Below, in pieces: positions 12,201 to 25,127 of a stretch of DNA of 64,000 nt (position 1 is the first letter of the stretch; each line of letters opens with the position of its first letter). The translations under genes were made by a program, and so were the position numbers. The notes beneath the pieces were generated by a model that worked only from the letters and a program-made list of their open reading frames with translations, had not been told where the DNA came from and ran no database searches. Origin of the DNA: Trichopria drosophilae (taxonomy: Eukaryota > Arthropoda > Insecta > Hymenoptera > Diapriidae); assembly GCA_030407085.1 (NCBI GenBank), contig CM059582.1, forward strand, positions 157,194,501 to 157,258,500, in the 5' to 3' direction.

Positions 12201-15200
12201 TGATTAAAAAGTAGAGTATTTTTTGCTGTTTATATCAATTTCTTAAATTGAGGGAGTTTTCTTGTGTGGATGAGACTTGTAGCTTATTTAAACCCATTTT
12301 AACGTATCTCCGAACTTGACATTCATGTTATGTTTCGAAACGTGTTATTTTACGACGCTCACGTGTCTAAAGAAATTATCGGTTTGAAGATACTTTCTTG
12401 CACTTCAAAAACTGTAACTTGAAAATAATCCGAACGTCTTTCTAAAACTCGTTCTATTTTAAGACGTATATATAAAGCTAAGTTAAAATAAATATCTGTA
12501 ATTAAGAATTTCAAAAAATAAGTTCAATTATTATTGCTTAATTAATATTAAAACAAATTGTATAGAAAACCAATAATCTATAGCGATTATCTAATATAAT
12601 CTAAAAAATAATATATAAAAAACGAAAATTTAATCAATGGGTACCTAAGAATATTTCGAAAAATTAATTTCTAATGCCATATTTTAAAATTTTATAATTA
12701 TTGTTCATTTAAATTAGATAAAACCTTTGAATATTTATTATGAACAAAGTTATTCTCGCAGCTCTGTTAATGCGACGTTAATTTGAATTGGATGGTTACA
12801 AATACAAATAATTTTAATAATTTGTCTACGGATATATCTTTTTACTATTCAAGTTTCACATATTCCAGATTATATATATCTTAAAATTCCTGACGAAACT
12901 TTAAGAATATTTTCAGTTGGTATTATGTCTTTCGATTTCAGAAACCAGTTTTTCGATTCTTGGAGTTCATTATTGTTTCGAATGATCAAATACTGGTGGA
13001 ACAAATTTTAATTTACAATGCCGTTATAATATTAAGCTTATAAAAAATAAAACAGTTATACATAATTATATTTCAAATGTTACGTTGGTCTTTTTTGTAA
13101 TTAAAAAAAAAAGGAAACCAAAATTTATTATAAAAATTTATTCACGTCATTTATGGACCAAACCGAAGTATATTGAGTTCGAGTATCTTTATTCAAACGT
13201 TGACGCAATAAGCAGATAACGGTATTTCAAGAGGAAAATGACAAAAGAAAAGGAAATTTTATGTCAGTAATGGCTTTTTTTGTAAAGTTACAGTTCTGTC
13301 ATCCTACAAATAATTAACATTTATTATGTGGATAAGTAGCACACGGTCACATATACAGAAATTTAGTGTTTAAAAAAACTGGCTATTAATATATAAATTA
13401 TCAACAATTAAAATTACATATCAATAATGTAATCCATTATCCATATTTATGGCTGAAGACATTAATAACGAGAATTGATCACATACTGAGATTAAAATTT
13501 CAAGTTATTCCAAATGCATGTATGTCCATTCATTTGGATGAAATTACTAAGTAACCACGTTAAAAAAGATCGAACTGATTACCAATTAACATTATTTTCC
13601 ATAATAAGTAACTAATATTTTTTATAAAAAACTTTGTGGTGGAAATGAATCTTCCACCGTATATAGTTCAAACTATAGTGTTTATTCTTATTTAATATTC
13701 CATGAAAATCTATAGAAATGAAAATAAAAAACAAGCAAATGCTGTTGCGTTTAGGTGACACATAATTTTGGTTTTTTCTGTTAATGACGTTCAATTAGTA
13801 ATTTTGAAAAAATAGAAATTTTCCATACGACAATTACTTATCTAAATAACTTATAATTTCTAATGTCATGCATCATGATATGCCTGATTATCATGATGCA
13901 ATAAAGATTACGTTATATCTTACATATTGCATACAATTGTTTATAATCATTATAAATTTGTGTGATGTAATCTACTCTAAAATCATTTGACTGCAAATAT
14001 GAAATTGAAAACACTGAGAAGATTTCTATTATGAAGACAAGAAAAACGATTTTTTATAGCATAAATGTCATAGAATCCCATATATGTGCATAGAGCTCGT
14101 GTAGATTTCCACGTGCAGGGGGTATCGTCAAGAAACGACAGAGGGGCATCATCGTGGCGGAGGTCGAGTCTAGGCAACGATATTATTAGACTGTTTAAAA
14201 GAAACTGGCGATATCCTCTTTCAAGGCGAAAACAAATAGTTGGTGTTATCCACCCAAATATTTATACTAGATTGCGTCATTTTAAACAAAAAATTTGTAA
14301 ATAAAAATATTGTGTGTACAATTATTAATATAAATTTATAAAATTTGCACTATTCGGATATGGAAGGGGTGAAATTAGTCTTTTTTTATGCATTGTTTCT
14401 GATAAATATACATTTGAAAAACTTCGATACCAAGATGTACCGTAAATCAGTTGAAACCTTCGATGATATTTTTGTCAGTGTAGAGGGCAGATATATATTT
14501 ATCTCCAGGTCAGTCCTAAAAAAATTGATGATTAGTTGTATATTTTACTGTGTATATTGACGATTCACGGTGGAAAATTTCGAACAATTTTAGTACCCGT
14601 GATACTCATATATTAGGAACACAAAAGATCCTCTACCAACATCCGCTATGTTACATAAAAAAATTATGCGAGATTAGAATGCAATTAATATCAAATTACC
14701 AAGGAACTACAAATTATTTATCAATATCTTTTGGATATCTTTAGGTAATATTGAGTGATATCCGAGTCATATGTCCGCATAAGTACATTTAAGATAGTAA
14801 CAGTCCTATTACTATGTATATCACTAACATTTATTAGTATTTCATTTTCTGATTTCATAATTAGTTAATTAGAAAACTAAACGAATTATTCGAAATAATA
14901 AAAATTCTTCCGAAATTTGAAATGAACTGTATAGTAAAACTATCTAAAAACCGGTTTTAAAAAAACGAATTACGTTGACATAACTTTACTTTCACGAGTT
15001 AAAATGCTAATAAGAAATATAGAATGGATGTGCATAAAACATCAAGAACGGAATTTTTTAATTTCAAAATTGAGTTAATGTTTTGAAATGAAGAGACAAA
15101 ATCAATTTCTTCTTGATATTTTCACCAAAATCACAAATATTTCATCTGAGGTGAAGTTTCAGGGAGTATTTAAAAATATTAACAGTTAAACTATAATACA

Positions 15201-16386
15201 CTACAGTCTACAATTTTAGTTATAAGGATATAGTTAAAATAACAATAAAAATAATTTTCATAACATAAGATTATTACATAAGTGATTTGTAGTGCTAATA
15301 CCAAGAAAAATCGATTCTTATATATTATTTATTTTGTATAAATAAAACGTGAAAAAGTTTAAAATGGCAATAGTGTTCGTCAACAATTGTTAGTATAGTT
15401 AATGATCAAAAAAGAATTTATTCTTTAACTCATTTTCTAGGTGAGATGCACTTATGAAGGAAAAATATTTTACTTACGTAATTTTACAATTAGTGTGTGT
15501 ATTTTTCCTTTCATGAGATCATCTCTCTAGTCTCAACAAACCAGTCATTTTTATTATAAAAGATTACTTATTGTAAAAAATCAAAATATTAGGAAAATCA
15601 TAATATTAGATTAGGTTTCTTTGCATCAATTTAAAGTCTGCATTTTTCCCCCTTTTTCCTTCTCATCATTAGTAATAATAACTATAAATGTTTAGTATAT
15701 TACTAAATTATAATAGTCTATATATTCATAAATGCGGATTAATAGATTTAAATTTGCTTTCATTTTATTATAAAGGCTTAATGAATGATTTTTTTGGCAC
15801 GAAACTTATTTTCCTAAATCATTTTGTCACTCTTCATGTTTTGTATAAAATCTATACTTGTATGTGTATATCTGCGAGATATTACAGTCCGGATGTAATG
15901 ATTTTTTTTTGTATATGATTTTTCTCCATCGATTAGTTATTCAGTCCATCAATATTAAGAAAGGCCAGGAAGTTAATTTCAAATTTTCATCACGTCTTTT
16001 ACACTTTATTTTTTATTTTCATTCGAGATAATCTCACTAAACTCTTGTGTTTGTGCAACACTTGAATTTGAAAGGAAAAATATTCATTTATTCGAGTTGA
16101 AGAAGAAAATTGGCTATTATTAATTTTTAATTCAGAATGAATTGCAGTTTCCGTAATTTCGGAGCAATTTCAACAAATTCCCTAATTTCAAAGTAATAAG
16201 TAAGTGGCTTAAAATTGAACACTTCTGTTTATCATGACTGCTCATTTATCCTAATGATATTGGCGAAATTGTACTGTATTATAACTTGCTACTCTAAATC
16301 CCATAAATCTTAGATTGTAAAATCAGCATAATATTTCACAGTTCTTTTTCCAAGAAACATCATGCTGTAGTTGGGCCAACTGTACT
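9281..16386. other. intergenic, no gene seen
   Basis: About 7 kb of AT-rich DNA. A short hairpin (GCATCATGATA, 8-nt loop, TATCATGATGC) lies at about 13870. A slightly GC-richer patch at 14085-14235 carries a short open frame without recognisable homology. No exon chain could be built. Confidence 0.5.
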
Positions 16387-16478
16387 CTGTAAATTCCTTG
16401 CAGTGAGAATTCACTCTTTTATTGGAGTGACTCGTTGTTCATTCCATAAACAATGAATTTTTACTCCAAGAAATTTAG
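16387..16478. mobile_element. short MITE, TTCCTTGCAGTG family copy 2
   Basis: About 92 bp. The left end TAAATTCCTTGCAGTGAGAA and right end (opposite strand TAAATTTCTTGGAGTAAAAA) are inverted copies of each other and match the termini of 886-1054. Non-coding. Confidence 0.6.
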
Positions 16479-16749
16479 ATTAAACATGTGCAAAAATGTT
16501 TTTAATGTTAATGTAAATGCCATCCTGGACTTCAGCTCGACCAGCATCCTTCACATTCACAAAAAAACTTTTACGCATTTGAATCGAAAATGTGTTATTT
16601 GATTTCAAAGATTATTGCCATGACGTATGATGTTGGGTCATTTTTATTTTGTTTGCAATGTGAAACATCGAACCATATATTAGATATGCAATAAGGCAAC
16701 AAACCCAATTCACGATACGTTGATAACAGATTTCAATAATGGTGTCATG

Positions 16750-16752
<3 letters not shown>

Positions 16753-16781
<29 letters not shown>
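16753..16781. repeat. (TA)n microsatellite
   Basis: An uninterrupted run of about 14 TA dinucleotides. Confidence 0.9.
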
Positions 16782-16785
<4 letters not shown>

Positions 16786-17169
16786 AAGTACAGAGATCTG
16801 CCCGTGGTACATCATTGTGCAATATTGCTGAAATCTGCGCATTAATAATGTAGCCTACTACGTATACCAGTTTCGTAATATTGTTGCGGTGTTACTATAT
16901 GATATCTACAATAACACAGCAATGTTGTAATATTTCAATTGTGGCTATGATGTGCATAAAATTACGTACAGTATAATCTTACGTCGTTATACTTTCCGCA
17001 TCTATACAGCGTTTATTTTCTGTATTATATTTTTTTATTATTTACGAAACGGAATGCAATTTGGTTCACTGTATAATACATATTACCGAAATATTAGCAA
17101 AACTTGGTAATGCTTCATTATGTTCTGTTAATGTGGCGTGCAAAAAATATTACGCTGAATTAGAACCTA

Positions 17170-17283
17170 CTCTAAGTTTCTTGTAGAGAGAGTTCACTAT
17201 TTATGGAGTGAAAATTAAGCAACTCCAGTCAAGAAGTACATTTTCAATTTGAAAGACTAAATGTCACTTCAAGGAAATTTAGA
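17170..17283. mobile_element. short MITE, TTCCTTGCAGTG family copy 3
   Basis: About 114 bp with ends CTCTAAGTTTCTTGTAGAGA and, inverted, TTCTAAATTTCCTTGAAGTG. More diverged than copies 1 and 2. Non-coding. Confidence 0.45.
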
Positions 17284-18763
17284 AAATAATCTCTGATTAA
17301 GATAGTGATTACTAACACAGTTCAATATTACATCATTCTCAATGATGATTTTCTAATTAATCAGTTTAAGATTTTTTTTTTGTAAATCGTTATTTCGCAA
17401 AATAGAAATTCATGCATGAACTTCAGCTTCCTTTCCGATAGCGCATCTAAAAAACTTTTTATTTTTATCTGAATATTTTTATCACTGAATGATATTACAG
17501 TTGCTGAAATATTTCAGTTATGTATGCAACTGTACATTACTTTTAGAACGGTTCAGATGTACGATGTGCTTTCTCGATATTTTAGAGTCAAATGTCACTC
17601 TTCGTAGAGCGAAAATTGGACAGTGCATTGGAAAATGTTCATACTTTCACTAAGTGTAAAGAGTGGTAGCATATAAAAAGTTTCACCCAAAAGAATTCTG
17701 AGAATCACTTTGTAGTCCATCCATCATTATTACTGACTCTAAAAAATGTAATATTTTTGTGGATAATGATACAAATGACTCAAAACACAATAATTAAAAT
17801 CCGAGTCCCTGGTTGGTACAAAATATAGAATATATTCATCTATTTTGTTATCCAAATGGCAGTTATGCTCATCATGCCGAATGTACCTGAGTATGACCAA
17901 AACCCAAAATTGCGTAATGTTGGATTACTATTTCTTCTTTATACCGACATTGTTTTAAAATGGGATTAAATAAATGATTATACAAGATAATCGTATACGG
18001 ACTAAATTTTCAAAAATATACACTTTATAATAACATCACTTTGTGTAATCTTACATGCGCTGTAGGAGTGTGATAACTTAAAAAAACTCGAATTCTGTGA
18101 ACTCAGTCAGTAAATGTTTCCAAGTGGGTCGGAGAGTTTCAGTAACCAATATATATGAACAAATATATAGAAGACCATAGGTTGCTATGCGGTAGAAATA
18201 GGGGAGTTCATACAATTCCCGATAACAGTATATTTGAACAAAGGCGGAAGAAAGATATTAGACATCTATACATCTATACTCCATAAATCAATATTAAGTC
18301 CCCTATATTTTCATCCCGAATCTTCCGCTAGCAATGAATATCTAAATATGAGCGATGAGCAAAATCAAAGGAAATTACCAATCATAATTATGAGCAATAA
18401 TTTGGAAATTAGTGCGGGATTTGTATTGCAGAATCTAAGTCGCTGTTTGTCAGTAAAAATAATGGGAAATAAAAATTATATTGACATATTATTATTATTA
18501 AATACAGGGGGGAAGCACAGTGCGACTTATTTGCAGCTTCAAAAATTTTATATTTGTTTGAATAGCATATAATAGATGTTATATTATATATAAATAACAA
18601 GAGACAAGTTAATAGAAAATGGTATAATGAATACTAATTAAGAGAATGCGAACAAACGATGGAACTATAGTTTAAAAAAGAGTTAGTTATGTCAGCGATG
18701 CGAGTCTAAGCATATAGGACGTATTTTATTTTTGGGTTCTTAATATCATAACATAACTACACA
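17284..18763. other. intergenic, no gene seen
   Basis: AT-rich. A 112-codon open frame at 18234-18572 has no recognisable domain and AT-driven composition; I do not call it. More CACTC/GAGTG words near 17590-17670 may be a decayed copy of the short MITE family. Confidence 0.45.
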
Positions 18764-18866
18764 TTTCAAATTAGAAAAATTGGCTAGATCGATTATCCGA
18801 GTCAAATGCGTTTGAAAATCACATTTGACTCGGATAATCGATCTAGCCAATTTTTCTAATTTGAAA
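18764..18866. repeat. perfect 45-bp inverted repeat, 13-bp loop
   Basis: Positions 18764-18808 and 18822-18866 are exact reverse complements over all 45 bases, separated by a 13-base loop. The arms contain TTGGCTAGATCGATTATCCG. Perfect identity implies a recent origin or active maintenance. It could be a foldback element tip, a hairpin RNA source or a cruciform site. No flanking target duplication that I can see. Confidence 0.9.
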
Positions 18867-19725
18867 ACTTCACCGAGTGTTAAATTCACGAATTTTATTT
18901 AATAACTACACATTTGTTTGTACTCTCTAAAGTTTAATCAGTAGAAATTTGCGCTGTTTAAATCAGCGGTATTTATTTTAATACAATTATGTTCCGCTGA
19001 CCAATCAACGAATCGATGACGGTTCGAAACCTTTCGGATTCGGCCGGCAAAATTTGGCTTGATGAAAAAATTAGCTGAGGTATCAGCGAATCTTTCGAAA
19101 CTGTTGAGGAAACTTCAAGATGTTCGAAAATATACTGGAACGCTGCGAAAACCATTGAACAAAATTTGAACAAAATTCGCAGTTACAGCTTGATCTATAG
19201 TTTCGGGTTACGATTTTAAGATCTAGTTAATCTTGTTTCTGTTTCGTCATTTACGACGTGAATTATAATTGCAGGAAACTTTTTAAATTTAGATATTTCT
19301 AGTAAAGTAAGTCTGTTTACTTCAAGACGTGACACAAAACGAACCTAACCTAAAAGAAATTATTACATTTATAGATGATTGGAACTCAAAATGCTGAAAC
19401 AGTAGTTTATGTTTTCCAGAAATATGAATAGGAAAAATTATATAACTAATTCTTCCATTGAATCCATGTAATTTAAACCCATTCTTTGCCGCGACGAAGC
19501 AATTTTTGTTATGCGTTTGATATGGAGTTGTATTGAATGAATTGGAATTCTCGAATTACAAAAAGGATAAAATCGTATGAATTCGAATAAGAAACTTAGA
19601 AAATCTGTACGCTGATGGAAAGACCCGGAATGCAAAATATGAATTGCTTATAATAGTTGGTTTAGAGAGTATTAATAGCTATAGCTTGTAATTTGTAGAC
19701 CATTTATTCAATCTAAGATGGCATC
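18867..19725. other. intergenic, no gene seen
   Basis: No supported gene. CCGATTCGG-like and TTCGAAA words occur around 19.0-19.1 kb in a slightly less AT-rich patch, without an exon structure. Confidence 0.4.
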
Positions 19726-20489
19726 CCTACTGAAAATTCTCAACTGAGATCTCACCTGAGAACTCAACTCTGAGAATTCATTGTGGGATCTGACATGAAA
19801 ACGTCAGAACTCAAATGAGATCTTACGCGAGACAGTGAGAACTCATATGAGAACTCCGCTAATATCTCTGAAAATTCCGAAATGAAAAATTAATTTTACA
19901 AGATTTGAGATCAGACACATGGTATGAGAACTTGTATCAAAGATCCTATGATTGTTAAAATAAAAAATCTGCTGAGATCTCGACTGCATTCCCCACGTGC
20001 TTGCCGGCCTCGCCTTCGGCTCGGGTGGCAATCTTGCACGTGAGGAGGATTTATCTATTTTCCTCCCCGTCATGACAAAATATACTATTACAAGATTTGA
20101 GATCAGACACATGAGAACCAGTGACAAAAATTCCATGATTACTAAAATATTCCTCATATATACGAACTAATCTAGAAATTCAGAAACGAAAAATTCCACA
20201 AACGCATTCATGGAGAAGAAAAGGATTTACACAAAATAATACTTATTATGTTTCTTGAGGTTCTTGAGATAATTCAGGTTGGAAGTTTTTTATTTTTACT
20301 GATTTTCAAAACCTCAGTTTAGGTTCAAATTAATCGACTGATGTCAACCCCCATTACATAACCGCCAACATTTTGTCAATTTTTGTTTTTACATAACTCC
20401 CAAAATTTTTTCATGTTCTCACGTGAGATCTCACAGTGAATTCTCAGCTGAGTTTTCAAGTGAGATCTCAGATTTTGATTTTCAGTAGG
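19726..20489. mobile_element. 764-bp element built on TGAGATCTCA words
   Basis: The termini are inverted copies (CCTACTGAAAAT at both ends, read on opposite strands). Both flanks are arrays of self-complementary words such as TGAGATCTCA, TGAGAACTCA and TGAGAATTCA (19738-19860 and 20416-20472). The interior has a direct repeat beginning ACAAGATTTGAGATCAGACA at about 19898 and 20091. No coding capacity. Confidence 0.65.
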
Positions 20490-20577
20490 AGAGGGAATTG
20501 TATGAAAGGTATCTCAAGGTTTTATGGGTCGCTGAATCTGAATCTGATGTCAATAATGGAAAATTATTGATAATTAT

Positions 20578-20970
20578 CTCTGCGAAAAATTTTAGGTATG
20601 ATTCTCATGAGGATCGCATGAGAATTTGAAACAAGTACCTTGCAAATTTCATATAAATGTCGTACAGTACTCGGACTATGTTACGGAAACACTATGCGAC
20701 AATTTTTGCGATTTGTATGAAAATTGACCTGATTGTGATGAGATTTTTATGTAATTTCCATAAAATTTCAACTCAAAACATTCATGATTGTATATGCTCA
20801 TAAAACTACCTATTTAATTATTTTCTTGTATGTAATAAAACTTTACATATTCCGAACGATACTTGAATGACTAATAGATGCATGTATAATGTATATTTAC
20901 AACTACAAGGCAATTGTTTCAATTTCTCATGAGATTCTCATGAGAATCCTACTTAAAATTTTTCGCAGGG
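20578..20970. mobile_element. 393-bp element built on TTCTCATGAGAA words
   Basis: Terminal inverted repeats of about 38 bp begin CTCTGCGAAAAATTTTAGG (left) and CCCTGCGAAAAATTTTAAG (right, opposite strand). Both run into palindromic GATTCTCATGAG(A/G)ATC words. Non-coding. Confidence 0.75.
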
Positions 20971-21077
20971 ATGAGTTTATAGAATTAAAAATGGTAAATC
21001 CAGAATGACGAGTATAGTTCAATTTTAAAATTATCTTCATTGTTAGTCAATGTGCGGCCGCGGAGTGCGTCATACCC

Positions 21078-21858
21078 ACATAACACATATGATATTCACA
21101 GAATATTCTCAGTATATACTCGGTATATCATGCTCGATATACTGAGGATATTCGAAATAAATGTTGCGGTATTCTGAGAATATACTCAGAATATTCCTAT
21201 GTCCGCCCAAAATATTATTCACGATATTCTGAGAATATACATAGTTTATAATTCATACATTTTCGATATTCAAATATAAAATATCCTGTGCTTCTCTCCG
21301 AATATATTTGTAATATATTTTTTAGCTAACCACGTGATTACAGTTAAAAAAATCGATTTTTCCTTAACAAAACATAAAAAACATTTCACCCCTTGAGAGT
21401 ATAAGGTTTATACAAAACGTACACGTTCAGATTGGGCCTCGTTAGGTTTATTCACTTCGAAGTTTCTTGCAACACTTCCATAATTTTATTTATTAATGAC
21501 CATTTCCTTTACTCGCATTTTAATTCTTTATAGCCATCTTTGTTGTGGTAGTAGACCATCAGACTTTCTGACAGTCATCGATGTACTTGTCTGTCTCAGG
21601 ATGTTTGATTCTTATATGTATACGTACCGGACTCGACTCTTACCACTTGCGAGAAAGGCGACAAAGTACTTTGGGATATACGGCTAATATACGAATTTCG
21701 AAATAAATATAATATTCCGTTTTGGATATTCTGAGAATCTATATAGGATATATGAACTTTGATATGCTGTTTATGATATTATGAGTATATTATGAGAACA
21801 TTACGGATATTCACAGGAGATTTTCGTATGAATTTCAAATATACGGAGAATATCATGT
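21078..21858. mobile_element. element built on GATATTCTGAGAATATC words
   Basis: Several dozen GATATTC, GAGAATATAC and CAGAATATTC words, mutually self-complementary, fill 21090-21290 and 21700-21855 around a less repetitive centre (21300-21700). The outer ends (ATGATATTC near 21089 and GAATATCATG near 21848) are inverted. The right boundary abuts the next element at 21859. Boundaries are approximate. Confidence 0.55.
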
Positions 21859-24277
21859 CCCAGCAATCGAAAAAGGATTGGAAATTGATTAAGAAGGATT
21901 CAAATGGATTCACTTGAATTTGTAAATTGTCCAAACAGAATCCCCATGAATCCAAATATAATTTTGTAAAATATTGAATCCCTCCGAATCTAGAAAATAG
22001 AATTCATATTAACCCCTACGAATCCACTTGAATAAAAAAATAACATCACCGAAAATTAAATAATACTGAATGCCTCGGAATCAAAAAACGCGAATTCAAA
22101 CCAATCTCTACGAATCCATTTGAATCTAAAAATAATATTGTAGAAAATAAATAATGCTGAATGCCTGGGAATCCAAAAAGACGAATTCAAACCAGTCTCT
22201 GTGAATCCATTTGAATCCAAAAATAATATTGTGAAAAATAACTAGTGCTGAATGCTTCGGATTAAAAAAAAAAAGCGAATTCAAAACAGTCTCTGCGAAT
22301 CAATTTCAATCCAAAAATGATATTCTCGAAAGTAAGTAATGCTGAATGCCTTTGAATCCCATCTCTGCGAATCCATATAAATCCAAAAATAATAACGTTG
22401 AATACGACTAATGCTGAATGCCTCTGAATCCAAAAAGATGAATTAAAATCAGTCTCTGCGAATTCATTTGAATCCAAAAATAATAATGTTGAAAATAAGA
22501 ATTGCTGAATGCCTCTGAACCCACAGAGGCAAATTCAATCCGGCCTTCGCGAATCCATAAAAGGTGGCATATCCAATCATAATAGTCAAAAAAGAAGCCT
22601 TTTTATATTTTTTTTTTTCGAAAAAGAGGAATTGAAAATGGGATTTACTTGGATTGAAAGGCATTCGCAGGCATAGGAGTGAATAAAAATAAATAAATTT
22701 CAATCCATTTCAATCCAGGACAAATTACGAATTCGCAGGGATTCAAAGAGCCTCTGTAAGTCCCATGCTAAAAATGCCCCTTTTTCGTACCTCGAATATT
22801 GAAACTTTTTTTATGCCAATTGGTTACATATGATGACCCAATAATTCCTGCAAAATTTCAAACTGAGCATATTCCCCGTTTCGGAAATATGAGAGGTCAA
22901 AGTTGACCATGTCCAATAAAAAATGTACCTACATTAATTTCACATTTATACTCGAATAATAATGTTAAAAAGAAATTTGCCTAAAAATTATTACTCGAGA
23001 GTTTTTGGGGTCGCTGATTACGAATCTGAAGTCATATTTTAAAAATTCAAAATGGCGAATTCAAAATGGCGGACGACTTTTAAAAAATAAAATGCAATTC
23101 GCTTGAAACACGTTAAAGTTTAACAAATGCAAGACGCAATACTCCAACCAAGGCAAGATATAATAATCCGACCTGCAAAGGTAAGATAGTATAATCCTAC
23201 AAACAAAGACAAGATGTAATAATCCGACCTGTAAAGGTAAGATAGTATAATCCTACAAACAAAGGCAAGATGTAATAATCCAAACAGCAAAGGTTAGATC
23301 GTAAAATCCAACCAACAAAGGCAAGATGTAATAATCCGACCTGGAAAGGTAAGATAGTATAATCCTACAAACAAAGGCAAAATGTAATAATCCAACCGAC
23401 AAAGGTAAGATCGTAAAATCCAACCAACAAAGGCAAGATGTAATAATCCAACCAAGACAAGATACTTTTATTTTATCACATTCGCAAGCAAACTGAACAA
23501 ACAAGATGTACACTGGAATGAAAATCAATGAAATGCTGATAGTTTTTTGTTTTTAGGGTTTTTGAATATAGGCTGAAATCTTTTATAAATTCGAGATTTT
23601 CAACACTAAAGATAGATTTATTTTATCACTTTCGCAAGCCCACGATTCAAATAAGATGTCTTAAACGATGCATTAAAACTTTGATTGTTTTTAGATTGTC
23701 TTTTGTTTCCTATATGCAGAGTCAAAACAGATTTAATGCAGCGACAAAGAAAGCTTAGTGCCTTTTCAATATCAATTCAACGTTGGATTCAGCTTCATCG
23801 ACTACAAAAACCTTAAGCTGACGAGTTTCAAGCAAATTGCATTAAATTTTTCAAATGTCTCCCGTTATGTTGGACCTGCCATTTTGAATGTTGAAAAACC
23901 AACTGCCGATTTGTAATCATCGACCCCGAAAACTTCAGAATAACGTGTTTCAAGCGAATAGCATTTGTTTTTTAAAAAGTCGTTCGCCATTTTGGATTTG
24001 CCATTTTGCCAGCAGCCAAAAATCTGTAAAGAACCATATCGTCTGATTTTTTTTTAACATTATTATTCGAGCATAAATGTGAAATTGATGTACATTTTTT
24101 ATTGGACATGGTCAACTTTGAGCTCTCATATTTCCGAAACGGGAAATATGCTTACTTTGAAATTTTGCAGGCATTATTGGAAAGTTTCAATATTCGAGGT
24201 ACGAAAAAGGGGCATTTTTGGCATGGAGCTTACAGAGGCTCTTTTGAATCTCTCCGAATCCTTTTTCGATTGCTGAG
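21859..24277. mobile_element. 2.4-kb composite foldback element, CCCAGCAAWCG termini
   Basis: The left end CCCAGCAATCGAAAAAGGAT is matched by the right end read on the opposite strand (CTCAGCAATCGAAAAAGGAT). Inside, in order: a tandem array of GAATCCATTTGAATCC units with a period of about 90 bp (21.94-22.56 kb); a left inner arm (22.73-23.1 kb) inverted relative to 23.95-24.25 kb, sharing GGGAAATATGC, CGAGGTACGAAAAAGG and TACATTTTTTATTGGACATG; and a central tandem array of GCAAGATGTAATAATCC units (23.1-23.47 kb). No transposase frame is visible. Confidence 0.7.
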
Positions 24278-24697
24278 GTATTATCTGGGTATAAGGGAGA
24301 CTGTAAAAGGATTCTGCACTCCATAGTTTTTTAATTTTTATTTATTTATGCGTTTCTTTTATTGCTTAACGCTATATTATGATACATATTTCATAAATAT
24401 ATGGATGTCGTATTTCATCGATTTTGGGTACCTTAAATATGGATCACTTTGGGCACTTTCAAACGTATATTAAAGGGTGATGAATTTGTTCTCATTTGTT
24501 GCGTTATTAATTGCAAGACTTAAATCGTGATACTCTTTTCTCGCAATCTTGTATTTCTCAAACACGATTTCGTGTGGAATACACATTGCATGTTCGCGAA
24601 TTTCGTCAAATCAGCAACTTAATTGATCCGAACATTTAATTTATGCGAGATTGCAATGTTACAGGAATTATATATTACGAAAGTTTTTTCTTAACTA

Positions 24698-25127
24698 CCC
24701 AATAAGTATACGAAATCGATATTTTGCATTCTGTTTCTTTCTAGTGGCGTATTGATTATTCGAGATTCTTATTCGAAATCATACTATTTTATACGACCTG
24801 CAATTCCAGAATTGAATAATTCATTCGATCTTATACGATACCGTATTTATCAAAAATTGATTTATTGCGGCTTAGATTAGCTTTAAATTTTATCAATTTA
24901 ATCGAAGAATTGATTATATCGTTTTCGGTATTTCATAATTTTCGAAAAAATGTTCTATTTTCTAGTTTTGAGTTTAAATCATTCGATAATCCAAAGTAAT
25001 TGTTACTTTGAGGTTATGTCGCGTATAATATCGTATTCGCATTCGTAACTGAAAGAGCAGGAAAGAAAGAGACTTATTTCGTATTAAATCGTACACAGAT
25101 TTTTCGTATACTTTTTCGTTTGTTGGG
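24698..25127. mobile_element. 430-bp CCCAACAAACGAAAA-ended element
   Basis: The right end, read on the opposite strand, is CCCAACAAACGAAAAAGTAT followed by ACGAAAA. The left end is CCCAATAAGTATACGAAA. The interior consists of ATTCGAA, TCGTATACGA and CGAATAAT words. The terminal motif places it in the CCCAGCAA[A/T]CGAAAA family. It ends about 590 bp upstream of the NANP start codon. Confidence 0.5.

Noticed and set aside
14086..14304. Possible terminal exon (GCAG acceptor at about 14117 followed by a basic 60-aa frame)
   Set aside because: The patch is GC-richer, but no upstream exon, no homology that I recognise and no poly(A) support were found.
18234..18572. 112-codon open frame on the plus strand
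   Set aside because: AT-driven composition, no recognisable domain, no good start context, no splice partners.
22262..22703. Open frames on the minus strand
   Set aside because: They are translations of the GAATCC tandem array.
23253..23528. 91-codon minus-strand frame
   Set aside because: Translation of the central TAATCC tandem array of the 2.4-kb element.
19726..25127. CRISPR-like array
   Set aside because: Eukaryotic setting; repeats are palindromic words without unique equal-length spacers.
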